Position numbers and translations under genes: made by a program. 56,615 nucleotides of DNA, from contig CAZXLT010000005.1 in the NCBI GenBank assembly GCA_964641545.1, forward strand, positions 1 through 56,615, in the 5' to 3' direction. The DNA comes from CAZXLT01 sp964641545. GTDB taxonomy: Bacteria; Patescibacteriota; Saccharimonadia; Saccharimonadales; AWTP1-31. The notes under the pieces are model-generated. The model worked only from the letters and a program-made list of their open reading frames with translations, was not told the origin of the DNA and did not search any database. The number at the start of each line of letters is the position of its first letter. Within the stretch, counting starts at the first letter, position 1. This document shows positions 34,474-43,144 of the stretch, one piece after another.

Positions 34474-37245
34474 TTACGAACAGCCCGTTGTACTACCGCA
34501 AGATGTACATACATAGCAGCTGCCAGCGCGTTGCGTTTGATTGCCGCAGTTATAGCACATTGGAGCGGTATCGTCTTTTGCTGAAGTTTTAGTAGTAGCG
34601 GAAGATTCTACTGGCCTCACTGGAGCCTCGACTACTTTCTCAACCTTTTCTACGGGCTTAGCCTCTGGTTCACTTGCTTTGGTTGACTCTTCAAGTAGGC
34701 TAGTCTGCGCTTCCGGCATGTCGTCGATAGAAGCCAAACCTAGCTCTAGACGATCATCAAACGACAGATAGGTAAGAGCCAATCTTTTAAAGATATAGTC
34801 CACAATTGAGCTAGCTGTACGAATTTCAGCGTCATCCGTAATACCAGACGGCGCAAACGACATGTTAGTTAGTGCGTGCACATAACTCTTAAGCGGAACA
34901 CCGTACTGGAGCCCATAGCTCACAGAGATAGCAAGCGAATCCATGACTCCTGCAAGTGTAGAGCCCTGCTTGGCAATCTTTAGCCACAACTCACCTGGAG
35001 TACCGTCTTCGAATTCACCAACAGTAATGAAACCCTTACTTCCAGCCACACGGAACTCTAACGTCTTAGAATTTCGTATCTTTGGCATTTCACGACGAAC
35101 CGCACCCTTAACGATAATTTTATCGAGTGGCTTGTCTTCAGCAACTTCGTTGTTTTTATCACCATCTTTTTTCATCATGCTGAGCGGCTGAGCAACTTTA
35201 CAGTTATCTCGATAGATAGCAACCGCCTTGAGACCCATCTTCCAGGCGTCTATATGTAGTTGCTCTACGTCTTCAACAGTGACATCTTCTGGCATATTCA
35301 CTGTTTTGCTAATTGCACCCGAAAGAAATGGTTGTACTGCTGACATCATTTTTACATGACCCAAGTAATGGATAGCGTTGTCGCCCATAGAACATGCGAA
35401 TACATCAAAGTGTTCAGGCTTGAGATGAGGTGCACCAGTGATAGTTTTTTCAGTATCGATGTGTTTAACAATGTCACCTATCTGTTCCTTACTGTAGCCA
35501 AGAACTTGTAATGCCCGAGGCACTGTCTGGTTAACGATGGTCATAGTGCCACCACCAACCAACTTCTTGAACTTTACAAGCCCAAGGTCCGGCTCAATAC
35601 CGGTTGTATCACAATCCATCATGAGACCAATTGTCCCTGTTGGAGCTAGAACACTTGCTTGAGCGTTACGAACTCCATATAGCTGTCCAAGCTCAACCGC
35701 TTCATCCCATGACGCCGCGGCTGCACTGAGAAGCTCCTCCGAAACAAGGCTCGCATCTATATTGCTAACCGCTTGTCGGTGCATTTTAAGCACATTGATC
35801 ATGCCTTCCTGATCTTTGTGGAAGCCAGCGAATGGTCCAACTCGTTGAGCAATTCGCGCACTGGTAGCATACGCATGCCCAGTCATGAGCGCGGTCAAAG
35901 CAGCAGCTTGAGCCCGCCCCTCTGCCGAGTCATACGGAAGGCCTTGCGCCATAAGTAATGCCCCTAGGTTAGCATAGCCAAGACCAAGTTCGCGGTAGGC
36001 CTTTGCGTTTTTTGTAATATTTTCTGTGGGATATTCTGAGTACCCAACAAGGATCTCCTGCGCGGTAAACATGAGCTCGACCGTATGTTTGTAGGCCTCA
36101 ATGTCGAACGTATTATCGTCGCGAAGATATTTCAGTAGGTTAATCGATGCCAAGTTGCATGCAGAGTTGTCGAGGTGCATATACTCGCTACAGGGGTTAC
36201 TGCCGTTAATGCGACCAGCATTTGGTGTTGTATGCCACTTGTTGATCGTTGTATCAAACTGCATGCCTGGATCAGCACACTCCCATGCAGCTAATGCAAT
36301 CTGGTGGAAAATATCACGTGCCTTAACTTTTTTTACACTCTTACCGTTAGTCACAGCTCGCAGGTCCCAGTCCGCATCATCCTCGACAGCTTGCATAAAC
36401 TCATCGCTGACTCGAACCGAGTTATTGGCATTTTGATACTGGACACTAAACGAGTCCTTACCATCAAGATCCATGTCCCAACCAGCCGCCTTGAGATCAC
36501 GGGCTTTGCGTTCTTCAATTGCTTTCGCCCAAATAAACTCTTCAACATCAGGATGGTCAGCGTTGAGAATCACCATTTTTGCAGCTCGACGCGTTTTACC
36601 ACCGCTCTTAATTGCACCCGCTGAAGCATCGGCTCCCCGCATAAAACTTAACGGACCCGAGGCGGTTCCTGCGCTCTTACCAAGCGGCTCAACAGACGAT
36701 CTAAGGTTACTGAGGTTAATTCCTGAACCAGATCCGCCTTTAAAGATCATTCCCTCTTCTTTATACCAATTCAGAATTGCTGGCATAGTGTCTTCTACCG
36801 CAAGAATAAAGCAAGCGCTTGCTTGCTGTGAGCGACCGGGCGCACCAATATTAAACCAAACTGGTGAATTAAAGGCTGCACGCTGAGTAGCAAGAACATA
36901 CTTTATTTCTTCTTTAAAATCTTCAGCTTCAGCTTCAGTCGCAAAGTAGCCCTCTTGTAAGCCTTGGCGCGTAACAGTATCAACCACACGATCTATGAGA
37001 TCACGCAACGACGTTTCGCGACTTTTTGTTCCGGGAGTCCCGGTAAAGTATTTTTGCGCAACAATGTTAATAGAATTAAGCGACCAATCCTCCGGAAAAC
37101 TAACACCCAGCTGTTCAAATACTGGCTTGCCAGTCATTGGATTCATAATAACCGAGTCTTTTTCGACCCAGTTTAATTGATCGTATGCCTTCGTTTTTGG
37201 CTGAGTGAACAGCCTCCTGCGCTCCAGGATCGTTGTTTGTCCCAT
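34474..37245 (-). CDS. nrdJ: Adenosylcobalamin-dependent (class II) ribonucleotide reductase
   Basis: A 923-residue class II RNR. RNR core motifs are clear: NSPVWFNIGAPGR, KGGSGSGINLSNLRS, NPCSEYMHLDNSACNLASINL (catalytic Cys) and APTGTIGLMMDCDTTGIEPDLGLV. The C-terminus has a zinc-ribbon-like cluster (MCYNCG, CYVCTSCG) and the terminal Cys pair. It makes deoxynucleotides without oxygen, using vitamin B12 coenzyme, which the cell must presumably obtain from outside. Regulated upstream region and nrdR are adjacent. Confidence 0.94.
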   Translation of the reverse strand: MGQTTILERRRLFTQPKTKAYDQLNWVEKDSVIMNPMTGKPVFEQLGVSFPEDWSLNSINIVAQKYFTGTPGTKSRETSLRDLIDRVVDTVTRQGLQEGYFATEAEAEDFKEEIKYVLATQRAAFNSPVWFNIGAPGRSQQASACFILAVEDTMPAILNWYKEEGMIFKGGSGSGINLSNLRSSVEPLGKSAGTASGPLSFMRGADASAGAIKSGGKTRRAAKMVILNADHPDVEEFIWAKAIEERKARDLKAAGWDMDLDGKDSFSVQYQNANNSVRVSDEFMQAVEDDADWDLRAVTNGKSVKKVKARDIFHQIALAAWECADPGMQFDTTINKWHTTPNAGRINGSNPCSEYMHLDNSACNLASINLLKYLRDDNTFDIEAYKHTVELMFTAQEILVGYSEYPTENITKNAKAYRELGLGYANLGALLMAQGLPYDSAEGRAQAAALTALMTGHAYATSARIAQRVGPFAGFHKDQEGMINVLKMHRQAVSNIDASLVSEELLSAAAASWDEAVELGQLYGVRNAQASVLAPTGTIGLMMDCDTTGIEPDLGLVKFKKLVGGGTMTIVNQTVPRALQVLGYSKEQIGDIVKHIDTEKTITGAPHLKPEHFDVFACSMGDNAIHYLGHVKMMSAVQPFLSGAISKTVNMPEDVTVEDVEQLHIDAWKMGLKAVAIYRDNCKVAQPLSMMKKDGDKNNEVAEDKPLDKIIVKGAVRREMPKIRNSKTLEFRVAGSKGFITVGEFEDGTPGELWLKIAKQGSTLAGVMDSLAISVSYGLQYGVPLKSYVHALTNMSFAPSGITDDAEIRTASSIVDYIFKRLALTYLSFDDRLELGLASIDDMPEAQTSLLEESTKASEPEAKPVEKVEKVVEAPVRPVESSATTKTSAKDDTAPMCYNCGNQTQRAGSCYVCTSCGSTTGCS

Positions 37246-37327
37246 AGTTGTACCCTCACTTTGTTAGATTTATTTTGTTAAGTTTTTGTTTAGAGTCTGC
37301 CCTTATTGTCTCTCGTCTTTCGGGCTT

Positions 37328-37388
37328 GGCTCCTTTTTGAACACGTTTGCATGGTTGATTATACATGTTTTGTGGCCAAAAAGGAGCC
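37328..37388 (-). promoter_or_regulatory. nrdJ promoter centred in a 60-bp imperfect palindrome
   Basis: GGCTCCTTTTT (37328-37338) and AAAAAGGAGCC (37378-37388) are perfect inverted arms. Inner arms are imperfect (CAC..CATG versus CATG..GTG). The centre holds a minus-strand TATAAT (37358-37363), a good -10; no clear -35 is seen. An operator or a strong RNA structure is likely. The NrdR consensus is poor here. Confidence 0.5.
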
Positions 37389-37409
37389 GTCAAAGACATT
37401 CGCTAGTTT

Positions 37410-37883
37410 TTAGTCTTTGACAACGCTCGTTTTGCGATTTTTAATCTGGGATAACTCTTTTTCAAAGCTCGCTATATCTTTGAATCTTCGATATACGCTC
37501 GCAAACCGCACATATGCAACTTCGTTTAGCGTCGCCAGCCTATTCATAACCAGTTGTCCAATCTTTGCTGTAGAAACTTCGTTTTCACCACAAGCATATA
37601 ACTCGTGTTCGATATCGTTCACCAGTTGTTCAAGCTGAATAGTGGTTACCGAAGTCTTTTCAGTTGCTCGATACAGTCCCGCAAGCAGTTTATTTCTGTT
37701 AAACATTTCTCGAACACCAGTGTTTTTAACAACAACAAGTTGTGGGCGCTCGATTCGCTCGTAGGTTGTAAAGCGGTATTGGCATTTGGCACAGGCACGG
37801 CGGCGGCGTACGGCTTCACCATCCGATACATCGCGTGACTCAATCACTTTTGTATCAATTTCTTGGCATTGGCTGCACTTCAT
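37410..37883 (-). CDS. nrdR: Transcriptional repressor NrdR
   Basis: A 157-residue NrdR: N-terminal zinc ribbon (CSQC ... CAKC with RRRRACAKCQYRFTTYER) and an ATP-cone domain (VVVKNTGVREMFNRNKLLAGLYRA). It represses RNR genes when dATP is high. Start chosen at ATG 37883, 8 nt after AAAGGAGG; a GTG three codons earlier overlaps that site. It lies upstream of nrdJ on the same strand. Two NrdR-box-like sites lie in its own promoter region. Confidence 0.95.
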   Translation of the reverse strand: MKCSQCQEIDTKVIESRDVSDGEAVRRRRACAKCQYRFTTYERIERPQLVVVKNTGVREMFNRNKLLAGLYRATEKTSVTTIQLEQLVNDIEHELYACGENEVSTAKIGQLVMNRLATLNEVAYVRFASVYRRFKDIASFEKELSQIKNRKTSVVKD

Positions 37884-37930
37884 ATTGCACACCTCCTTTA
37901 CTCAATCTGAATGTACTATTGCTATCTGTA

Positions 37931-37979
37931 TCGCTACATATAGCGTCTATGCTTTAGATCATAGCGCTATCTATGGTGC
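37931..37979. promoter_or_regulatory. Two candidate NrdR boxes upstream of nrdR
   Basis: CGCTACATATAGCG (37932-37945) is a perfect-armed dyad that matches most of the known NrdR-box pattern (CACTATATATAGTG-like). A second partial match, CGCTATCTATGGTG, is at 37965-37978, centre to centre 33 bp. NrdR boxes normally come in pairs about 31-32 bp apart. Other short dyads nearby are ATAGCGCTAT (37961-37970) and CTGTATTA-TT-TAATACAG (37998-38015). Rest of the region between nrdR and ftsZ holds no gene. Confidence 0.5.
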
Positions 37980-38032
37980 ATTACAAGACAATTATTGCTG
38001 TATTATTTAATACAGTAGTGCCCAAATAACAC

Positions 38033-39337
38033 CTATGAATCGTGGTCTTGTTCAGAATCGTGTTTTTCTGAACGTCTTTTTTTAAGACGTCGTAGGAATG
38101 ATGGTTTTTCTAATTCATCCTCCTCAGCCCGCTTGTCCTCTACTTTACTGGCTGATTCGTCAGAACTCTCATGATCGTGATCAAGTGCCCAGATGTTTGG
38201 TATGGCCGGTTCCTTATGAAACTCTTCTCTACCGCTTATTGCGTCGTGACTGCTTACATCCATATCCAACCCAGATACATCCGCCGTTTCATCGTCCTCT
38301 TTCGCGTCTTCAGCCTCCGAGCCAGACTCGTCTGTCGTACTGTTAGATAACTGTAGTGGTGCCGGGTTGCGATTAGCAAAATATGCAGCATCAAAGCCCG
38401 TTGCAACGACAGTTATAATAACCTCGCCCTCTAGGTCAGGGTTAATAGTAGCGCCAAATATAATGTTTGCATCTGGATCAGCCGCTGCTGTGATCGTTTC
38501 TGCTGCGGTGTTGATCTCGTGCATCGATATGTCGTGACCACCAATAACATTAAAGAGAATGCCTCGAGCACCATCAATAGAGACTTCCAGAAGTGGCGAC
38601 TCAATTGCTTGTTGAGCAGCTTGAACAGCTCTATTCTCCCCACTCGAGCGACCAATCCCCATCAAGGCCGAACCAGCATTGCTCATAACTGTTTTGACAT
38701 CTGCAAAGTCGAGATTAATAAGTCCATGCACTGTAATCAAATCAGAAATACCCTGAACACCTTGTCGCAAAACATCATCGGCTACTTTAAAAGCCTCTAG
38801 TAGTGGTGTTTGCCGATCAATTGTCTGCAATAAGCGATCGTTCGGAATAATAATCAACGTGTCGACAGCGCTGCGGAGGTTCTCTATCGCCTTCTCTGCG
38901 TTTCTACGACGTTTCTCGCCCTCAAATGCAAATGGTTTTGTTGCGAATCCTACAACTAGTATGTTAAGATCCTTGGCAATCTGTGCAACAACATGCCCAG
39001 CTCCACTACCGGTACCACCGCCCGCTCCGATAGTGACAAATACCATGTCAGCGCCCTCGAGCGCCTTTTTAATTTCGTCTTTAGACTCTGTCGCAGCGTT
39101 CTCGCCAACGGAAGGATCCGCCCCAGCACCAAGACCTCTTGTTGTATCTTTACCAATATGGATCTTTGTTTGAGCCTTAGAATAGTGCAATGCCTGAGAG
39201 TCAGTATTAATAGAGATGAATTCAACGCCACTAACTTCTGCCTCGACCATACGGTTAATCGCAGCGCCACCAGCGCCGCCAACACCGACTACTTTAATTC
39301 GAGCAAAAGTCTCTATGGCTGGTGCAACCTGTGGCAT
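38033..39337 (-). CDS. ftsZ: Cell division protein FtsZ
   Basis: A 434-residue tubulin-like GTPase: GVGGAGGAAINRM at the start, the tubulin signature GAGGGTGSGAGHVVA, and the T7 loop region NLDFADVKTVMSNAGSAL. After residue 325 comes an acidic linker rich in Glu, Asp and Ser, ending in KPSFLRRLKKRRSEK, the likely FtsA-binding tail. It builds the Z-ring. The leader is about 35 nt, with GGGGAA upstream of the ATG. Encoded just after ftsA. Confidence 0.97.
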   Translation of the reverse strand: MPQVAPAIETFARIKVVGVGGAGGAAINRMVEAEVSGVEFISINTDSQALHYSKAQTKIHIGKDTTRGLGAGADPSVGENAATESKDEIKKALEGADMVFVTIGAGGGTGSGAGHVVAQIAKDLNILVVGFATKPFAFEGEKRRRNAEKAIENLRSAVDTLIIIPNDRLLQTIDRQTPLLEAFKVADDVLRQGVQGISDLITVHGLINLDFADVKTVMSNAGSALMGIGRSSGENRAVQAAQQAIESPLLEVSIDGARGILFNVIGGHDISMHEINTAAETITAAADPDANIIFGATINPDLEGEVIITVVATGFDAAYFANRNPAPLQLSNSTTDESGSEAEDAKEDDETADVSGLDMDVSSHDAISGREEFHKEPAIPNIWALDHDHESSDESASKVEDKRAEEDELEKPSFLRRLKKRRSEKHDSEQDHDS

Positions 39338-39378
39338 GTTTATCAGTTCCCCTTCATTCGTCTTCTGAATACATTTGC

Positions 39379-39407
39379 AGTATAACCTAAATGATTTTTA
39401 GCCGCAA
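39379..39407 (-). promoter_or_regulatory. ftsZ promoter
   Basis: Minus-strand -35 TTGCGG (39402-39407), 17-bp spacer and -10 TATACT (39379-39384) in the ftsA-ftsZ gap. This allows ftsZ to be transcribed apart from ftsA. Confidence 0.6.
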
Positions 39408-39461
39408 TGAACAATCCGAATGATAGTTTTTTCACACCTGAAAAACAGCCGAGTACAATGT

Positions 39462-40700
39462 TTATCTAAACCGCTTAAATATACTACCAACAAGCTCTGA
39501 AACTGCACTGGTTGCCCTGCTAGTGCCAGAAGTGCTTTCGACAGGGCCAGTAGGACCGAGAAGCATATCTAGTAGCATAAGACCAACGGCACTGCTATAG
39601 CTCGGGTCTTGAACGGTATCCATGAGCCCCGCTAGAGGCTGCAGTTTTCCAAGTCGCACCGCCAGCTCGAGTTTCTGTTTTGTAAAATCAGCTAAACCAA
39701 CTAATTTGGATGAACCGCCGACCAGCACAACTCCACCTGGTAGTTTGCGAGATCGTTGGATCTTCTTGAGCTCTTTATCTACATACTCTAGTAGCTCCTC
39801 TACCCTTGCTTCTATGATCATGTGTACATCTTCAGCTTCAAATTCATGTCTAGTTTTATTGAGTACAACTGAAATTGGACCATTTTTAGCTTGGCTACCG
39901 AGTCGCCCGTGGTTAATTTTCACCTGTTCTGCAATATCTAAATCGGTTTTTAAGCCAATAGCCAGATCATTCGTTATGTGTATGCCGCCGATTGGCAGTA
40001 CTGCGACATGCTGCACTTCACCCTCTTCTAGAACCACCATGTTGGTTGTCCCCGCCCCAATATCAAGCAGCAGCGTCCCTGCCTCTTTTTGCTGTCTTGT
40101 TAATACTGCTTCTGCAGCCGCAAGACTTGATACGGTATGGTGACTGGCAAGTAGGTGTGATTTTTCCATAACCAGGTCAAGATTACGAAGATTGGGGGTT
40201 GAGGCTGTCACAATATGTGTATCCACCTCAAGACGAACGCCCTGCATCCCAACGGGATCTTTTATGTTATCCTGCCCGTCAAGCCTATAATTTTTAGCAA
40301 AAACTTGGATGATTTCTCGGTTCGGAGGAAGCTTAACGATCGTAGCTGCTTCTTCAACACGCATTCGATCTTCGCGACTAATTTCTCGGTTGGCAGCGCT
40401 TATCGCAATAACACCCCGGGAATTCATGCCAAGCACATGCGAGCCATTCACGTTAACCGTCGCCCGATCGATTCGAACACCAGATACTCGTTCTGCTTCA
40501 GTGATTGCTTCCACAATTGCACTTGCCACGTCGTCAGCCTGCACAATGACACCCTTTCGCATACCAAGGTTTGTCGTGCTTCCGTGTCCAATAATTGAAA
40601 GTACTCCGGATTCCTCAGATTCAATAGTGCCTACAACACAGCGTACTGTGCTGGTACCAATATCAAGACCTACGAACTGCCCCTGGGCTTGTTCACGCAT
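39462..40700 (-). CDS. ftsA: Cell division protein FtsA
   Basis: A 412-residue actin-like ATPase: VGLDIGTSTVRCVVG (phosphate 1), the SHS2 domain (about 80-170), LLLDIGAGTTNMVVLEEG (phosphate 2) and PGGVVLVGGSSKLVG (adenosine). The C-terminus ends LVGSIFKRFR, a short amphipathic membrane-targeting helix. It tethers FtsZ to the membrane. TATACT at 40708-40713 (minus) is 7 nt before the ATG and no Shine-Dalgarno is present, so the mRNA is predicted leaderless. Confidence 0.96.
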   Translation of the reverse strand: MREQAQGQFVGLDIGTSTVRCVVGTIESEESGVLSIIGHGSTTNLGMRKGVIVQADDVASAIVEAITEAERVSGVRIDRATVNVNGSHVLGMNSRGVIAISAANREISREDRMRVEEAATIVKLPPNREIIQVFAKNYRLDGQDNIKDPVGMQGVRLEVDTHIVTASTPNLRNLDLVMEKSHLLASHHTVSSLAAAEAVLTRQQKEAGTLLLDIGAGTTNMVVLEEGEVQHVAVLPIGGIHITNDLAIGLKTDLDIAEQVKINHGRLGSQAKNGPISVVLNKTRHEFEAEDVHMIIEARVEELLEYVDKELKKIQRSRKLPGGVVLVGGSSKLVGLADFTKQKLELAVRLGKLQPLAGLMDTVQDPSYSSAVGLMLLDMLLGPTGPVESTSGTSRATSAVSELVGSIFKRFR

Positions 40701-40744
40701 AGTAGGCAGTATACCTTGTTTCGTTTATGCTTCACAAGTAGTGA

Positions 40745-41494
40745 CTATTGGGTCAAAATCTCAGCGCCATTTTTTGTCACCAGAACTGTGTGTTCAAACT
40801 GTGCCGACAGGCTTCGGTCGGTTGTCCATAAAGTCCAACCATCGACATCACCCATGATTGTTTCTGCACCAAGCGTCGTAATTGGTTCAATAGCAATAGT
40901 CATGCCTGCCTTTAGCGTAGGGCCTGTGTTTGCTTTTCCGTAGTTTGGGATGTTGGGCTCCTCGTGCAGGTCGTGACCGACCCCATGGCCCACCAAATCC
41001 CGCACAATTCCAAGTTGATATTTCTTGAGCACGTTTTCGATCGCAGCAGAAACATCACCAACCCGACACCCATCGTGCACAGCCGCTATTCCAGCCGCTA
41101 ACGCTTCCTCGGTTCCTGTTATTAGTCTGTGTACTGCTTCGCTGGGTTTGCCGACACAAACCGTGATACCCCCGTCGGTAATCATACCTTTGTAGCGAAC
41201 CCCAAAATCGTAGTTAATCACATCTCCCGGCTGAAACGGTCGGATGTCTGGAATGCTGTGCTGAACTTGATCGTTCACCGATATACAAATAATGTCTGGG
41301 AAACCGTGGTAATTCTTAAAGGCTGGTTCGCCTCCCAATTTCTGCAACTCGGCACTCGCTAAAGCTGACATATCTTTTGGCGTGAGGCCTGCTTTGGTAC
41401 GCGCCGCAAGATGTTTTAGAACTGAGGCTAATATACTGCCACTACGTCGCATCGCCACAATTTCGTCAGGCGTTTTTAGCTTATTTTGAGACAT
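40745..41494 (-). CDS. map: Methionine aminopeptidase (type I)
   Basis: A 249-residue MetAP: KNYHGFPDIICISVNDQVQHSIPD, INYDFGVRYKGMITDGGITV (metal-binding Asp residues), GHGVGHDLHEEPNI (His) and MTIAIEPITT (Glu). It removes initiator Met after deformylation. It is the third gene of a tight operon yqeY-adk-map and follows adk by 2 bp. Its partner def is at 45.1 kb. Confidence 0.95.
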   Translation of the reverse strand: MSQNKLKTPDEIVAMRRSGSILASVLKHLAARTKAGLTPKDMSALASAELQKLGGEPAFKNYHGFPDIICISVNDQVQHSIPDIRPFQPGDVINYDFGVRYKGMITDGGITVCVGKPSEAVHRLITGTEEALAAGIAAVHDGCRVGDVSAAIENVLKKYQLGIVRDLVGHGVGHDLHEEPNIPNYGKANTGPTLKAGMTIAIEPITTLGAETIMGDVDGWTLWTTDRSLSAQFEHTVLVTKNGAEILTQ

Positions 41495-41496
41495 AG

Positions 41497-42033
41497 CTAT
41501 AACGATTCTAGGGCAGTAACAATATCTTGATGTACTGCTGCTTCGGTTTGATCACCGTTAATGCTATATACCGGTATGTTTTTTTGCTTTAAGTAGTTAA
41601 GTAGTGGCTGCGTTGCCCGATAGTACTCTTGAAAACGTTTTGTAATGCTAGCATCGGTATCATCCGTCCTACCGCGTTGCAACAAACGACGACGGACTAC
41701 TTCCTCTTTTATTTCAAGATGCAGCACTGCATCAATACTGAAGCCTTGCTTTTTTGCTTGGTCTAACAACCAATCTGCCTGAGGGATACTACGAGGCGTT
41801 CCATCGATTAGGCATTTCTTGGGATCCGGCACCTGTTGTATAGCCTTGCCAATCAAATCAAAAATTTCATCATCGCTCAGCAGAACTCCACTCAGCATCC
41901 GTTTCTTTTGATCATCCGACGCGAGAGAACGTAGCACATCACCGGTGGACACAAGGGCGTACCCATCTTTCTCAACCAGTAGTTTCGCTTGCGTACCCTT
42001 ACCAGCCCCAGCCAGACCCATGATTATAATCAT
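41497..42033 (-). CDS. adk: Adenylate kinase (short form)
   Basis: A 178-residue nucleoside monophosphate kinase: GLAGAGKGTQAKLL (P-loop), STGDVLR, CLIDGTPRSIPQADWLL and RRRLLQRGRTDDTDASITKRFQEY. There is no LID zinc motif and the LID is short (RGRTDD), as in the small-LID kinases. Canonical Adk has DGFPR; here DGTPR. AMP is the likely substrate, though a UMP/CMP preference cannot be excluded, especially as pyrH is not in the usual place. ATGA overlap with yqeY. Confidence 0.88.
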   Translation of the reverse strand: MIIIMGLAGAGKGTQAKLLVEKDGYALVSTGDVLRSLASDDQKKRMLSGVLLSDDEIFDLIGKAIQQVPDPKKCLIDGTPRSIPQADWLLDQAKKQGFSIDAVLHLEIKEEVVRRRLLQRGRTDDTDASITKRFQEYYRATQPLLNYLKQKNIPVYSINGDQTEAAVHQDIVTALESL

Positions 42034-42482
42034 CCTAGTTTCTCCTTTGTAAGCCGAGCAATGACCGCGCCATCAGCCGCTCCACCGCATGCGGCTTTGA
42101 CGGCACCGATTACCGAGCCCATGTCTTTTACCGAAGGGTTATCTAGTTTAGCAATTTCTGCTTCAACAACCTTTAGTATTTCTTGTTCTCCGAGTTGAGC
42201 TGGCAAGTATTTCTCGATGATCTTTTTTTCTAGGTCTTCTCGGGCTGCCCTGACCTCATCATTGCCCTGACGATATAAATCGGCACTTTCCTGGCGTTTT
42301 TTAGACTCTTTTTGCAATAAAGCGATTACTTCATCATCATTAAGACCGGTCTCACGTTTGTTTTCTGCCACCTCGACATACAATATTGCACTTTTAAGCC
42401 CGCGCAGAATCATGACTTGGTCTTTATTGCCAGCCAGCATGGCTTGCTTGAGGTCCTGTTCGATCTCGTCTTTTTTTGTCAT
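42030..42482 (-). CDS. yqeY: YqeY/GatB-domain protein
   Basis: A 150-residue YqeY: EIEQDLKQAMLAGNKDQVMILRGLKSAI at the N-terminus, a helical middle part rich in Lys/Glu, and the GatB/YqeY C-terminal tRNA-binding-like domain (MGSVIGAVKAACGGAADGAVIARL). Family members are thought to help tRNA-dependent amidation or act in the ribosome-linked stress response; the exact role is unknown. It is often near rpsU, as here. Extended -10 TGC TACACT on the minus strand is 12 nt before the ATG. Confidence 0.9.
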   Translation of the reverse strand: MTKKDEIEQDLKQAMLAGNKDQVMILRGLKSAILYVEVAENKRETGLNDDEVIALLQKESKKRQESADLYRQGNDEVRAAREDLEKKIIEKYLPAQLGEQEILKVVEAEIAKLDNPSVKDMGSVIGAVKAACGGAADGAVIARLTKEKLG

Positions 42483-42509
42483 ACAGCTATTGTCAGTGTA
42501 GCAAATAAA

Positions 42510-42725
42510 TTAGCGCTGACCGAGCTTAATCTTCTTAAGCTTTACGGCTTTACGTTCTTTACGAACAATAGCTTTAGCGCGACGATCACGCTTGCTCATT
42601 GGTTTCTCAAAATACTGAGCTTGCTTTGCTTCCGCCAATAATCCAGATTGCTGAACCTTGCGATTAAATCGTCGCAGCAGGTTCTCAAAGGATTCTTTGG
42701 CGTCTTTTCGTGTAACTTGAATCAT
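42510..42725 (-). CDS. rpsU: 30S ribosomal protein bS21
   Basis: A 71-residue bS21: MIQVTRKDAKESFENLLRRFNRKVQQSGLLAEAKQAQYFEKPMSKRDRR and a basic tail. It binds near the anti-Shine-Dalgarno of 16S rRNA and helps initiation. TATACT lies 9 nt before the ATG (minus strand, near 42738), with no Shine-Dalgarno. In other phyla bS21 alters the use of Shine-Dalgarno mRNAs, relevant in this mostly leaderless genome. Confidence 0.95.
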   Translation of the reverse strand: MIQVTRKDAKESFENLLRRFNRKVQQSGLLAEAKQAQYFEKPMSKRDRRAKAIVRKERKAVKLKKIKLGQR

Positions 42726-42766
42726 AGGTTTAAAAGTATACGCTAACAGATGAGTATTTGCAAGTC

Positions 42767-43051
42767 TTAGCGCGGACGTTTTTGATTGAGTCGTTGAGAT
42801 TTTAGAACAATGCTTTGCAGTTCTTTGAAAATGGCGAATTGCTTATTGGTGTGATAGATCTTAGTGTTCCCTTGTTTTTCAGAAATCAGAAAACCAATCT
42901 TTTCTAAGCGTTTTAGTTCTCGCTGAATATTTCCAGCATCCTCCTTGATGAGCTTAGCAAGCCCACGAACGTGAGTCTTGAAATCCGGATACTTTGCATA
43001 GACCACAATAATTTTGCGCCGAACTCGGGAAGTTATAAATACATCTAACAT
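42767..43051 (-). CDS. Winged-helix transcriptional regulator
   Basis: A 94-residue protein with a winged-helix pattern: VRRKIIVVYAKYPDFKTHVRGLAKLIKEDAGNIQRELKRLEKIGFLISEKQGNTKIYHTN. The strand-turn after EKIGFLI is the wing. It resembles the small ArsR/MarR-like regulators that often sit near nucleotidyltransferases. No ligand-binding domain is present. Target unknown. It is divergent from priA and separated by 93 bp. Confidence 0.75.
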   Translation of the reverse strand: MLDVFITSRVRRKIIVVYAKYPDFKTHVRGLAKLIKEDAGNIQRELKRLEKIGFLISEKQGNTKIYHTNKQFAIFKELQSIVLKSQRLNQKRPR

Positions 43052-43144
43052 AAGCTTTTATTGTTATTCAAACAACGTAAATCTAGTATAGCCGGACTTT
43101 TTTTAGAATTCAACCCTGTATTAATGGTGTTCTATACTGTTGCT

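Noticed and set aside
37246..37409. Cobalamin riboswitch before nrdJ
   Set aside because: No B12-box-like sequence or typical multi-stem layout was found; only the palindrome is clear.
42767..43051. Toxin-antitoxin antitoxin
   Set aside because: No toxin-like partner is adjacent; it is divergent from priA.
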